A program made the translations under genes and the position numbers. DNA of 35,619 nt from Pusillimonas sp. Its GTDB lineage: Bacteria; Pseudomonadota; Gammaproteobacteria; Burkholderiales; Burkholderiaceae_B. The stretch spans positions 1 through 35,619 of the forward strand of contig NZ_JAJUFE010000021.1 in NCBI RefSeq assembly GCF_029263785.1. Direction: 5' to 3'. Shown here one piece after another: positions 1 to 7,069 of this stretch (position 1 is the stretch's first letter; each line of letters opens with the position of its first letter). The notes below the pieces were generated by a model. That model was given only the letters and a program-made list of their open reading frames with translations, did not search any database and had not been told where the DNA came from.

Positions 1-179
1 ACTATAGCACAGCAAATTTCGCTTGTGCAAGCCAACCAGCCACAAATTTAGCGCCTCACGCTCCCAAAATCCACCCACCACAACGTAAGCCATTGATCAG
101 TATCGAATATTCAATTGAACGGGAAAATAAATATATTTTTTCTCACCCCAGAAAACCATCTCTGCATAGGAGAATCCGC

Positions 180-1292
180 ATGAAAACCTCGTTCGCACCC
201 TGGGAAAACCCAATGGGGACCAACGGATTCGAGTTTGTTGAATACGCGGCACCCGACCCCGCGGCATTAGGCAAGATTTTCGAGGCCATGGGGTTCAAGG
301 CCATCGCACGTCATCGACATAAAGATGTCACGTTGTACCGTCAGGGCGGTATCAACTTCATCGTCAATGCCGAGCCACACTCTTTCGCACAGCGCTTCGC
401 CCGCTTGCACGGCCCCTCAGTGTGCGCCATTGCCTTTCGCGTAGACAATTCCGCCAAAGCGTATCACCGCGCCCTGGATCTGGGCGCCTGGGGAATTGAT
501 TCAGGCAGCGGCCCCATGGAGCTGAACATCCCGGCCATCAAAGGGGTCGGCGATTCTCTTATCTATCTGGTGGATCGCTGGCCTGGCAAGTACGGGCACG
601 GCGGCATTGGCGATATAAGTATTTATGACGTTGATTTTGAGGCCATCGATCCCGCCAGCGCCCAAACAGATATAAACCACAAGGGTGCGGGCCTGATGGC
701 CATCGATCACCTTACTCATAATGTATATAAGGGCCGCATGAATGAATGGGCCGAGTTCTACGAACGCTTGTTCAATTTCCGCGAGATACGCTACTTTGAT
801 ATTGAGGGCCAAGTGACCGGCGTCAAATCCCGCGCCATGACATCGCCCTGCGGCAATATCCGCATCCCCATCAACGAAGAAGGTACCGAGGAGAAAGGCC
901 AGATCCAGGAATACCTGGACACGTACAAGGGCGAAGGTATTCAACACATCGCTCTTTCGACCTCGAACATCCACTCTACTGTTGAGCAGCTACGCAGCCA
1001 AGGCGTGCGCTTTCTTGACACGCCTGATACCTACTACGAATTACTGGACAGCCGTTTGCCGGGCCACGGAGAAGATGTGGAGCGCTTGCGAGAAAACCGG
1101 ATTCTGCTTGATGGCGCCCCCGACGGCGGGCTGTTGCTGCAGATCTTTACCGAAAACCAGATCGGTCCGATTTTTTTTGAAATTATTCAGCGCAAGGGTA
1201 ACGACGGTTTCGGAGAGGGCAACTTCAAGGCCCTGTTCGAGTCCATCGAACTGGATCAAATGCGGCGAGGCGTTCTGAAGGCTCCTGACTGA
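180..1292 (+). CDS. hppD: 4-hydroxyphenylpyruvate dioxygenase
   Basis: Cytoplasmic non-haem iron(II) enzyme that converts 4-hydroxyphenylpyruvate to homogentisate in tyrosine catabolism. The 370-residue product has the two-barrel vicinal oxygen chelate layout of the family. The iron ligands are visible in the C-terminal half: H177 (AIDHLTHN), H256 (IQHIALST) and E334 (FFEIIQRKG), followed by the C-terminal helix region [18 protein letters not shown] that closes the active site. I chose the ATG at 180 because AGGAGA lies at 168-173; the upstream ATG at 93 would add 29 residues of non-family sequence. The gene stands alone and converges on msrA with a 40-base gap. No homogentisate dioxygenase gene is adjacent. 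Hydroxymandelate synthase is a relative, but length and tail fit HPPD. Confidence 0.96.
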   Translation: MKTSFAPWENPMGTNGFEFVEYAAPDPAALGKIFEAMGFKAIARHRHKDVTLYRQGGINFIVNAEPHSFAQRFARLHGPSVCAIAFRVDNSAKAYHRALDLGAWGIDSGSGPMELNIPAIKGVGDSLIYLVDRWPGKYGHGGIGDISIYDVDFEAIDPASAQTDINHKGAGLMAIDHLTHNVYKGRMNEWAEFYERLFNFREIRYFDIEGQVTGVKSRAMTSPCGNIRIPINEEGTEEKGQIQEYLDTYKGEGIQHIALSTSNIHSTVEQLRSQGVRFLDTPDTYYELLDSRLPGHGEDVERLRENRILLDGAPDGGLLLQIFTENQIGPIFFEIIQRKGNDGFGEGNFKALFESIELDQMRRGVLKAPD

Positions 1293-1332
1293 AACCGCCC
1301 GCCGCATTGTCAACGCTGTTGGAGCGCCCGCA

Positions 1333-1878
1333 TCAAGCGAGCAAATGAGAGAACTCCTTGCGCAACTTCGCCATCTTCGGCGCAATGACGAACTGGCAGT
1401 AACCTTGCTGCGGGTTGCGCGCGAAATAATTGTGGTGCACCGGTTCGGCAGGCCAGAACGTGGCCGCTTCCCGCACCTGGGTAACAACAGGTACATCAAG
1501 TGCGGCCTGGACTTCGGCCATGACATCCTGAGCCACCTTCTTTTGCGCATCGGACTGAACAAAGATGACAGAGGCATATTGAGGGCCTACATCCGCCCCC
1601 TGGCGATTCAGTGTGGTTGGATCGTGAGTCGCAAAAAACACTTTAAGGATTGTCGCGTAGTCGATGACGGCAGGATCGAAACGTACACGCACCACCTCGA
1701 CATGCCCGGTATCCTGATTGCATACCTGTTCGTAGCTGGGGCTGTCGATATGGCCCCCACTGTACCCGGGCATGACTTCGACCACGCCACGCAAGCCCTG
1801 CATGACGCCTTCTGTGCACCAGAAACATCCACCACCCAGCACAGCGGTTTCGATTGCTGACGACTGATCCGAATTCAT
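1333..1878 (-). CDS. msrA: peptide-methionine (S)-S-oxide reductase MsrA
   Basis: Reduces methionine-S-sulfoxide in proteins and free methionine. The 181-residue product starts with the hallmark GGGCFWCTEGV, in which C18 is the catalytic cysteine, followed by GVVEVMPGYSGG and the MsrA core (FDPAVIDYATILKVFF, HDPTTLNRQGADVGPQYAS). A C-terminal GYCQ supplies a likely resolving cysteine. There is no signal peptide, so it should act in the cytoplasm. The ATG at 1878 is preceded by AGGAAA and begins just before the family homology; a frame open to 2103 would run into the cytochrome gene. It lies 40 bases downstream of the cytochrome c gene on the same strand, so the two may be cotranscribed. Confidence 0.96.
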   Translation of the reverse strand: MNSDQSSAIETAVLGGGCFWCTEGVMQGLRGVVEVMPGYSGGHIDSPSYEQVCNQDTGHVEVVRVRFDPAVIDYATILKVFFATHDPTTLNRQGADVGPQYASVIFVQSDAQKKVAQDVMAEVQAALDVPVVTQVREAATFWPAEPVHHNYFARNPQQGYCQFVIAPKMAKLRKEFSHLLA

Positions 1879-1918
1879 GACATTTTCCTGAGCTTGTTTA
1901 CGTGACGACGAAATCACT

Positions 1919-2254
1919 TTACTCGACTTGGGCATCGGACTCATGCAAGCTGAGTATCCACTCTGCAATAGTGACCGCGTCTTCGGGGCTGACATGAGAT
2001 TGACGCGGCATGGGCACAGGCCCCCATTTTCGGCGACTTCCGTCACGTATGCTGTTGGCGAGGTATTCGGCCGCTTCGCCATTGCCGGCAAACCGTTCGG
2101 CAATGGCCATAAACCCTGGCCCCACCACCTTGCGGTCGACCCGATGGCAAGACATGCAGTTGTTGGCTTTTGCGAGATCCAGTCCGACTGTCTGCGCCGA
2201 TGCCGCGCCGGTTACCGCACAAATACCTATCAATATCAAGAAACGAAACAACAT
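1919..2254 (-). CDS. small periplasmic class I cytochrome c (c551/c8-like)
   Basis: Electron-transfer haem protein of 111 residues. It has an N-terminal signal peptide (about residues 1-20, ending ASA), one CMSCH haem-binding motif at 33-37, and a WGPVPMP segment whose methionine (about M82) is the expected sixth haem ligand, as in cytochromes c551 and c8. This architecture points to a soluble periplasmic monohaem cytochrome; its partner is not evident. It is divergent from lgt and sits directly upstream of msrA on the same strand. No strong ribosome binding site is visible at the chosen ATG, though GGAG occurs about 14 bases upstream. Confidence 0.9.
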   Translation of the reverse strand: MLFRFLILIGICAVTGAASAQTVGLDLAKANNCMSCHRVDRKVVGPGFMAIAERFAGNGEAAEYLANSIRDGSRRKWGPVPMPRQSHVSPEDAVTIAEWILSLHESDAQVE

Positions 2255-2392
2255 AACGTACTATCAGGCTCCAGTATCTGACCGGCCCGCAAAGCAGTTG
2301 GCCGGCATGCAGGCCATGCGCACCGGCATAAGCATTAGATCTACCCACTCTTCCTGTATTATCGACGATATTTGAAAACAGCTGGCGCAACT

Positions 2393-3184
2393 ATGCTTGT
2401 ACACCCACAGTTTGATCCCGTCGCACTTCAAATCGGCCCTGTTGCCGTACATTGGTACGGCCTCATGTATCTCGTGGGGTTTGCATTAGTCTGGTTGCTG
2501 GGTCGGTGGCGCATTCAAAACGGCAAGACCGACCTTACGTTACGCGATCTGGAAGACCTGATCTTTTACTGTGTACTTGGCGTGATTGTGGGCGGGCGTC
2601 TGGGCTATGCCCTGTTTTACAAGCCAGGTGATTACCTTAAGAACCCCATCGAACTCTTATATGTATGGCAAGGCGGCATGTCGTTTCATGGCGGCTTGCT
2701 GGGCGTCATTATCGTGCTCTTTCTTTTCGCACGAAAAAAGAATAAATCGCTTCTGGCGGTCGGCGACTTTCTAGTACCACTCATTCCTTTGGGACTGGCA
2801 GCCGGACGTCTGGGCAACTTCATCAATGGCGAACTCTGGGGCCGCCCTTCTTCGCTGCCATGGGCAATGGTGTTCCCGCAGAGCGGCGACAATCTTCCCC
2901 GCCATCCGTCCCAACTCTATGAGCTTGGCCTGGAAGGATTGCTGCTATTCGTGCTGGTGTGGTGGTTTGCGCGAAAGCCTCGCCCGCTGGGTCAGGTAAG
3001 CGCAGTGTTCCTCATGGGCTACGGGGTGTTTCGCTTTTTGGTCGAATATACCCGCGAGCCGGACGCCTTCATAGGCTTGCTGGCCGGCGGGCTTTCGATG
3101 GGGCAGTTGCTATCGCTTCCGATGATCGCCGCCGGTGCAGTTATTTTTTTGTGGAGTGCAAGAAGATCGACCCTTGCATCGTAA
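2393..3184 (+). CDS. lgt: prolipoprotein diacylglyceryl transferase
   Basis: Inner-membrane enzyme that transfers diacylglycerol from phosphatidylglycerol to the lipobox cysteine of prolipoproteins, the first step of lipoprotein maturation; Pal in this window would be a substrate. The 263-residue product is rich in membrane segments and carries the family signature [13 protein letters not shown] at 138-150, with R139 matching the essential arginine, and H99 in [11 protein letters not shown]. The ATG at 2393 fits the family N-terminus ([13 protein letters not shown]); a TTG at 2372 would add seven residues. Neither start has a strong ribosome binding site. The 3' end overlaps the convergent SIMPL gene by 44 bases. 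Confidence 0.97.
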   Translation: MLVHPQFDPVALQIGPVAVHWYGLMYLVGFALVWLLGRWRIQNGKTDLTLRDLEDLIFYCVLGVIVGGRLGYALFYKPGDYLKNPIELLYVWQGGMSFHGGLLGVIIVLFLFARKKNKSLLAVGDFLVPLIPLGLAAGRLGNFINGELWGRPSSLPWAMVFPQSGDNLPRHPSQLYELGLEGLLLFVLVWWFARKPRPLGQVSAVFLMGYGVFRFLVEYTREPDAFIGLLAGGLSMGQLLSLPMIAAGAVIFLWSARRSTLAS

Positions 3185-3875
3185 CTGACACTATTTCGGT
3201 TCCGGGCTCCAGCGGAACGCGTACGGATTCGTCGGCCGACGCAACCATCGCCATCATGCGGGGCGCTGGGTTATAAGGTACCCCCATCCCGCCCAGGTCG
3301 ACACTCTTTATAGTGTACGACTCAAAGCCAAAGGCCTCGGTCAGCGCCTGCGCCCGGTCTTTAAATGCTTTGGCTGCTTCCGCCAGAAGCTCTTGTTCAT
3401 GTTTGGACCGGGTCTCGGGCGCCACCGAAAACACCATGCCCGCAATGGGCATACGATCGCTGAGCTTGGCGGCAAGTTCCGAGGCAGCCGCAAAGTCGTT
3501 CGACTTGAGCACAATCTCGGCGCGGCCTCTCCAGTTGGTAATGGTGCCTTTTTCGTCGTTGTGCGGCCACACCCTGTAGTTGCCGCTACGCGCCTGTACC
3601 TTTGCCTGGGCCCTGGCGTCGCTCATGACGGAGTCCAGAGCCTCACCCAACGCCTTCACGACTTCGGCCTGCGAAGGATCACTTAGCTCTTTGACCAGCG
3701 TAATGGAGACAGTGTCTTGTTGTACTTCTTTGGACGCTTCGGCGCTGAGGGAAGCTTGAGGTGACTTTTGCCGCGCATGTTCATGCCCTTCGTGGGCTTG
3801 TATGGGCGAAGCCATCATCATCGCAATACCTGCCATTACTCCCAGGAACCACTGCTGTTTACGCTCAAGATACAT
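3141..3875 (-). CDS. SIMPL-domain (DUF541) periplasmic protein
   Basis: A 244-residue exported protein of the SIMPL/DUF541 family (BP26/YggE-like), whose biochemical role is unsettled; some members are linked to oxidative stress tolerance. The N-terminus has a hydrophobic signal (about 9-27, ending IQA) followed by a short His-rich stretch, HEGHEH. The body shows SIMPL features: [11 protein letters not shown] near the start, repeated helices that include [14 protein letters not shown], and a C-terminal half with [15 protein letters not shown] and [15 protein letters not shown] upstream of the ATG at 3875 supplies a ribosome binding site. It follows the diguanylate cyclase gene on the same strand with a 66-base gap and overlaps the lgt 3' end. 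Confidence 0.85.
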   Translation of the reverse strand: MYLERKQQWFLGVMAGIAMMMASPIQAHEGHEHARQKSPQASLSAEASKEVQQDTVSITLVKELSDPSQAEVVKALGEALDSVMSDARAQAKVQARSGNYRVWPHNDEKGTITNWRGRAEIVLKSNDFAAASELAAKLSDRMPIAGMVFSVAPETRSKHEQELLAEAAKAFKDRAQALTEAFGFESYTIKSVDLGGMGVPYNPAPRMMAMVASADESVRVPLEPGTEIVSVTMQGSIFLHSTKK

Positions 3876-3941
3876 ATTGCCCCCTTGGTTGGCATTGACG
3901 TATGGCCATGACCCGCCGGCTTGAGCGGGCCCTTTAAAAGC

Positions 3942-5432
3942 TCAGGCGCCTCCGGCTGCTTCGTCGCGGATGTATGCATGGTGCTCTCGCTTCTCGGCAT
4001 ACATGGCCTGATCGACCGCACGTATTGCGCGGTCAAAATCATCATGACCGCGTGCAGTAGCGATTCCGACTGACACGCTTAGCGCGGTTCCACCATGAAA
4101 CTGGTTGTTGAGGTCGATGAGACGGCGAATATCGGTCAGAACCTGCGCCGCCTGGGACTCGTTCTTGCCGGGCAGCAAGACCATGAATTCGTCACCGCCA
4201 ATTCGCGAGGCCGACGCAGGCGGATCGATAGCCTTGTTCAGAACTTCACCCATCCGTCGCAACAACGCGTCACCCGCGGCATGTCCGTGCGTATCGTTGA
4301 CGGCCTTGAGATTATTAAGGTCAAGGACGATAAACGACAGCAAGTCGACACGCTTTCTACGCAGGCGATCAAGCTCGTCGACATAGAACGAGCGGTTCTT
4401 CAACTGCGTAAGCACGTCGTGCTTGCTAAGGTACTCGAGATAGGCCTCGGCCTTCTTTCGAGCAGTGATATCGGTAAGAGCCAGAAGAACCAGGTCCCAG
4501 TTTTCTTCGTGACCGGCAAAAACCGAAAGCTGCATGTGTATGTGCAGCACGTCGCCCGCCAGACTGCGGTTGCGAACCTCCCGCTGTTGGAATAGCCGGC
4601 CGTCCCATAGATCGATAAGTTGCTCGGCAAACGAAACCGCCATTTCGTCTTCGAATATTTCGTCGAGTCTGGAGAGCAGGTCTTGATGATTTTTGGCGCG
4701 GAACAACTGCACCGTATAACCGTTGACATCCAAAACGCGAATTTCGGACATGCACCGCTCGACGAATTCGGGGTGCACATCGAGAAATGTACGAAAATCG
4801 GTTATGCCGCGGTCGCGCACCTCGTCGAGCAGCTTCTTGACCTGGCTGAAGTCTTCGACCCAGAGCGACACAGGAGCCTGCTGAAAGAACTCGCGAGCCA
4901 GCGACTCGTTGACGAGCGCACTTCTGCGGGAATGCTGCAATTCGGTGACATCTTCTACGGCCACCAATACCTGATCCCACCGCCGAAGCCGGTCGGGCAG
5001 CACAACGCCACGAAGGGCGATATCCATGCGACGACCATCAAGTGTGTAGTTGACGGAGGTACTTTTGAACGACTTGCCGTTTTCCCACAGCTGCTGCATT
5101 TCGGACGCCAGCCCATCAAGGGTTTCGTCACGCATGACATCCGAGAGCCTGGCCATCAAGGCACCGGCCGACTCTGCCCCATACAGCTTCAAGGTCTGGC
5201 GATTAACGCGCTGAATTCGAATGGAGGCCGCACACTGGCGAATCCGTTGAGGATCCTGCGCCAGCCACGTGCCCAGATTGAGTATCCCGTCGGCGCGCCA
5301 TTGCTCGAACAGAACGTAAAGTTCGCTATAGTCTTCAAGCCACAAGGACATGGGCGTGACGTCGAACAACTCGTCGAGGCTCAGTCCGTCGATAGGCAAG
5401 GATTCCAGCTGGCGATATGGCTCCGACTTCAT
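3942..5432 (-). CDS. diguanylate cyclase with duplicated PAS-like sensory module
   Basis: Predicted to make cyclic di-GMP from two GTP. The 496-residue product has two similar sensory repeats at about 27-165 (MSLWLEDYSEL ... VLVAVEDVTEL) and 187-323 (VSLWVEDFSQV ... VLLALTDITAR), then a GGDEF domain from about 331. The catalytic motif GGDEF is intact at 412-416, with DLNNLKAVNDTHGHAAGD as the metal and nucleotide region. The residues where a product-inhibition site (RxxD) would lie read DPPA, so that site appears absent. No membrane segment or EAL domain is seen. I chose the ATG at 5432 (AGGGA ribosome binding site); the open frame reaches a GTG at 5579, but that would run through the 6S RNA and its terminator-like hairpin. 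Confidence 0.9.
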   Translation of the reverse strand: MKSEPYRQLESLPIDGLSLDELFDVTPMSLWLEDYSELYVLFEQWRADGILNLGTWLAQDPQRIRQCAASIRIQRVNRQTLKLYGAESAGALMARLSDVMRDETLDGLASEMQQLWENGKSFKSTSVNYTLDGRRMDIALRGVVLPDRLRRWDQVLVAVEDVTELQHSRRSALVNESLAREFFQQAPVSLWVEDFSQVKKLLDEVRDRGITDFRTFLDVHPEFVERCMSEIRVLDVNGYTVQLFRAKNHQDLLSRLDEIFEDEMAVSFAEQLIDLWDGRLFQQREVRNRSLAGDVLHIHMQLSVFAGHEENWDLVLLALTDITARKKAEAYLEYLSKHDVLTQLKNRSFYVDELDRLRRKRVDLLSFIVLDLNNLKAVNDTHGHAAGDALLRRMGEVLNKAIDPPASASRIGGDEFMVLLPGKNESQAAQVLTDIRRLIDLNNQFHGGTALSVSVGIATARGHDDFDRAIRAVDQAMYAEKREHHAYIRDEAAGGA

Positions 5433-5446
5433 GCAAGTCCCTGCAG

Positions 5447-5474
5447 AAAAAAGCTCGTCCTGCCAGACGAGCTT
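5447..5474 (-). terminator. intrinsic terminator or leader hairpin between 6S RNA and cyclase gene
   Basis: On the minus strand, 5474-5466 (AAGCTCGTC) pairs perfectly with 5459-5451 (GACGAGCTT) around a 6-base loop, followed by a run of six T. A separate run of seven T (5483-5477) lies just before it. The hairpin ends about 15 bases before the cyclase start codon, so it either terminates the zapA/6S transcript or controls read-through into the cyclase gene. Confidence 0.8.
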
Positions 5475-5483
5475 CGAAAAAAA

Positions 5484-5660
5484 TGCCCCGCCTGTGCCGT
5501 TTAGACCGGCATCCCGGAACCGAGGGTTCACGGTGGTCGCCATCAGCCAAGTTTTGGGATCGCCAGTTAAGGCGTTCACACCCGCTTGTCAATCCGGCAA
5601 CCTATATGCCTAAGCATTGGTTCAAGGAATGTATGGTCAAATCTCGAACACTGCAGGGAC
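5484..5660 (-). ncRNA. ssrS: 6S RNA
   Basis: Regulatory RNA that binds sigma-70 RNA polymerase holoenzyme in stationary phase. It lies directly downstream of zapA on the same strand, the classic ssrS position. By hand the ends pair: CCCUGC at 5658-5653 with GCGGGG at 5491-5486, and further in UUUGACC with GGUC(U)AAA. A distal helix GUUGCC/GGCGAC and an apical CGCC-loop-GGCG follow, giving a long rod with an interior bubble. The UGUUCG and CUUGAACC stretches resemble the Escherichia coli RNA. The length of about 175 nt is typical. The ends are estimates, and no clear -35 box is visible upstream. Confidence 0.87.
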
Positions 5661-5705
5661 AAACTGTTGGGCGCCACTCTGTGGCCGCGCCCGAAAAAAG
5701 TTGAT

Positions 5706-6020
5706 TCAGGTAATTGCCCTGGTTTGGGGACCGAGGGCTTCGTCGATCATTTGGTTCATTTCGTCGAGCTTGCGCTTGAAGTCGCCAACCGCGACATCGC
5801 CCAACGGACCGTCTGGCGCTCGCATTGCCAGTAACTCGCCTGCAATCTGTATGGCAGCCATTACGGCAATTCGCTCGTTACTTGAGATTTTACCAGAGCC
5901 TTTGACCCGCAGCATACGCTGATCGACAAGATGCACTGCTTCGAGAAGGGCCTGCTTCTCGGGCGCGGGACATGCGAGCGAATATTCGCGACCGAGTATA
6001 GAGACATCGATTCGTTCCAT
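5706..6020 (-). CDS. zapA: cell division protein ZapA
   Basis: Small FtsZ-associated protein that bundles FtsZ filaments at midcell. The 104-residue product has the N-terminal ZapA fold segment (MERIDVSILGREYSLACP), then VHLVDQRMLRVKGSGKISSNERIAVMAAIQIAGELL, and a helical C-terminus (FKRKLDEMNQMIDEAL) that forms the dimer coiled coil. CAGGAGTAAGCC just before the ATG is a good ribosome binding site. It starts 3 bases after the stop of the coiled-coil gene, so the two are translated from one message, and it is followed by the 6S RNA. Length and sequence fit the family closely. Confidence 0.94.
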   Translation of the reverse strand: MERIDVSILGREYSLACPAPEKQALLEAVHLVDQRMLRVKGSGKISSNERIAVMAAIQIAGELLAMRAPDGPLGDVAVGDFKRKLDEMNQMIDEALGPQTRAIT

Positions 6021-6023
6021 GGC

Positions 6024-6428
6024 TTACTCCTGAGGCGCGCCGGGCAGACGCATCAATACAGCATCGATGCGCTGTTGAGCTGCCAGCGCAGCCGTGCGCA
6101 AGCGCTCGGATTCGTCCTGGCTGAACTTGAGGCTTTGTTGAACCGCATCGTGATCAGCTCGATAGCGCGCGACCTCTTCACGCAAACGCGCTTCGGCGGA
6201 TTCGGCCTGGTTTCGAAGCTGATCGACCTGCGCCGCATGTTCGCGCGCTCGCTGCATGGCCTCTTGCTGCGCTGCCTGCTCGCGCGCGAGCTGATCGCGC
6301 AGCGCATTGCGCTCTTGTTCGAGGGTGGTGATACGAGCTTGCAGCGACGCGCGTTCGGATTGCGCCTGCCGCACAACTTGTACCAGCTGCCCGATACGGG
6401 CCGATAGGGAATCGAGATCTTGCAACAT
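6024..6428 (-). CDS. coiled-coil protein upstream of zapA, possibly ZapB-like
   Basis: A 134-residue, almost wholly alpha-helical coiled-coil protein rich in Gln, Glu, Arg and Ala (for example SLQARITTLEQERNALRDQL, then EEVARYRADHDAVQQSL). No signal peptide, membrane segment or enzyme motif is seen. Its place directly before zapA in one transcript suggests a cell-division role such as ZapB, which is also a coiled coil, but it is longer than ZapB and coiled coils match many families, so this is inference from position. The ATG at 6428 gives the clean start MLQDLDSLSARIGQLVQ; an extension to 6542 would add low-complexity sequence and reach the tctB side. Confidence 0.75.
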   Translation of the reverse strand: MLQDLDSLSARIGQLVQVVRQAQSERASLQARITTLEQERNALRDQLAREQAAQQEAMQRAREHAAQVDQLRNQAESAEARLREEVARYRADHDAVQQSLKFSQDESERLRTAALAAQQRIDAVLMRLPGAPQE

Positions 6429-6569
6429 GAGCGATATCGTAAACCATCCCGCGGGAAGGTGGAAAGAGGGTAGCCGGGAAAAAACCCGACCAAGGGCAAA
6501 CCGGGGTTTCCCTGACGCGGCCTGTCGATTACCATGCAGCACAACTCCCAGGTTAAGGGCGAAGCAGCC

Positions 6570-7028
6570 ATGCAGATCAGAAACAAACAGGATTTCTGGG
6601 CGGGCATCATGTTTACCGCCGTCGGAGCCTTCGCAGTCGTCGCATCGCTGAAATATGAAATGGGCACTGCACGCGACATGGGTCCAGGCTATTTTCCGTT
6701 CTGGCTCGGCATATGTCTGGCCGTGTTGGGTGCGAGCGTAGCCCTGCGGGCAATGTCTGCCGACGCCCCTCTCACCCGCATCGATCCCAGCGACCTCAAG
6801 ACCGTCGTCATCTTATTGGGCTCAGTTGCCCTGACCGGACTCCTGCTGAACCTCCTGGGCATCCTTCTGACCGTGGTGGTTCTGGTGCTGCTCAGCAGCA
6901 TGGCCAGCCACCTGTTCAGCTGGAAAGTCGCCCTGATTACCGGCCTGTGTCTGGCAGCCTTTGTCTGGCTGGCATTCATCAAGGCCCTTGGCCTTGTCTT
7001 CCCTCTGTGGCCGGCTTGGGGCGGTTGA
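6570..7028 (+). CDS. tctB: tripartite tricarboxylate transporter small membrane subunit TctB
   Basis: Small membrane subunit of a TTT-family carboxylate importer. The 152-residue product begins with DFWAGIMFTAVGAFAVVASL and has the family stretch ARDMGPGYFPFWLGICLAVLG, with four predicted membrane segments (about 8-28, 42-60, 80-110 and 118-142). The ATG at 6570 starts the homologous region; AAGGGCGAAG lies upstream. An ATG at 6534 would add 12 residues. It precedes tctA by 41 bases. The region between it and the divergent coiled-coil gene (6429-6569) must hold promoters for both, but no clear consensus boxes are seen there. No solute-binding tctC gene is next to it. Confidence 0.92.
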   Translation: MQIRNKQDFWAGIMFTAVGAFAVVASLKYEMGTARDMGPGYFPFWLGICLAVLGASVALRAMSADAPLTRIDPSDLKTVVILLGSVALTGLLLNLLGILLTVVVLVLLSSMASHLFSWKVALITGLCLAAFVWLAFIKALGLVFPLWPAWGG

Positions 7029-7069
7029 AGCGGGTTCGTAAACCTTGACACCTTGAACAGCAGGTTGGT

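Noticed and set aside
105-137. TTCAATTGAA palindrome and TATATT box upstream of hppD
   Set aside because: The region is AT-rich and promoter-like, but no -35/-10 pair has correct spacing, so no site is called.
93-179. Extended N-terminus of hppD from the ATG at 93
   Set aside because: The AGGAGA at 168-173 and the family start both point to the ATG at 180; the added residues are AT-rich promoter-like DNA.
4620-5504. 294-residue plus-strand open frame
   Set aside because: Antisense to the diguanylate cyclase gene, with no family features and no ribosome binding site.
5433-5579. N-terminal extension of the diguanylate cyclase to a GTG at 5579
   Set aside because: It would run through the 6S RNA 3' half and the terminator hairpin, and a better ATG with AGGGA exists at 5432.
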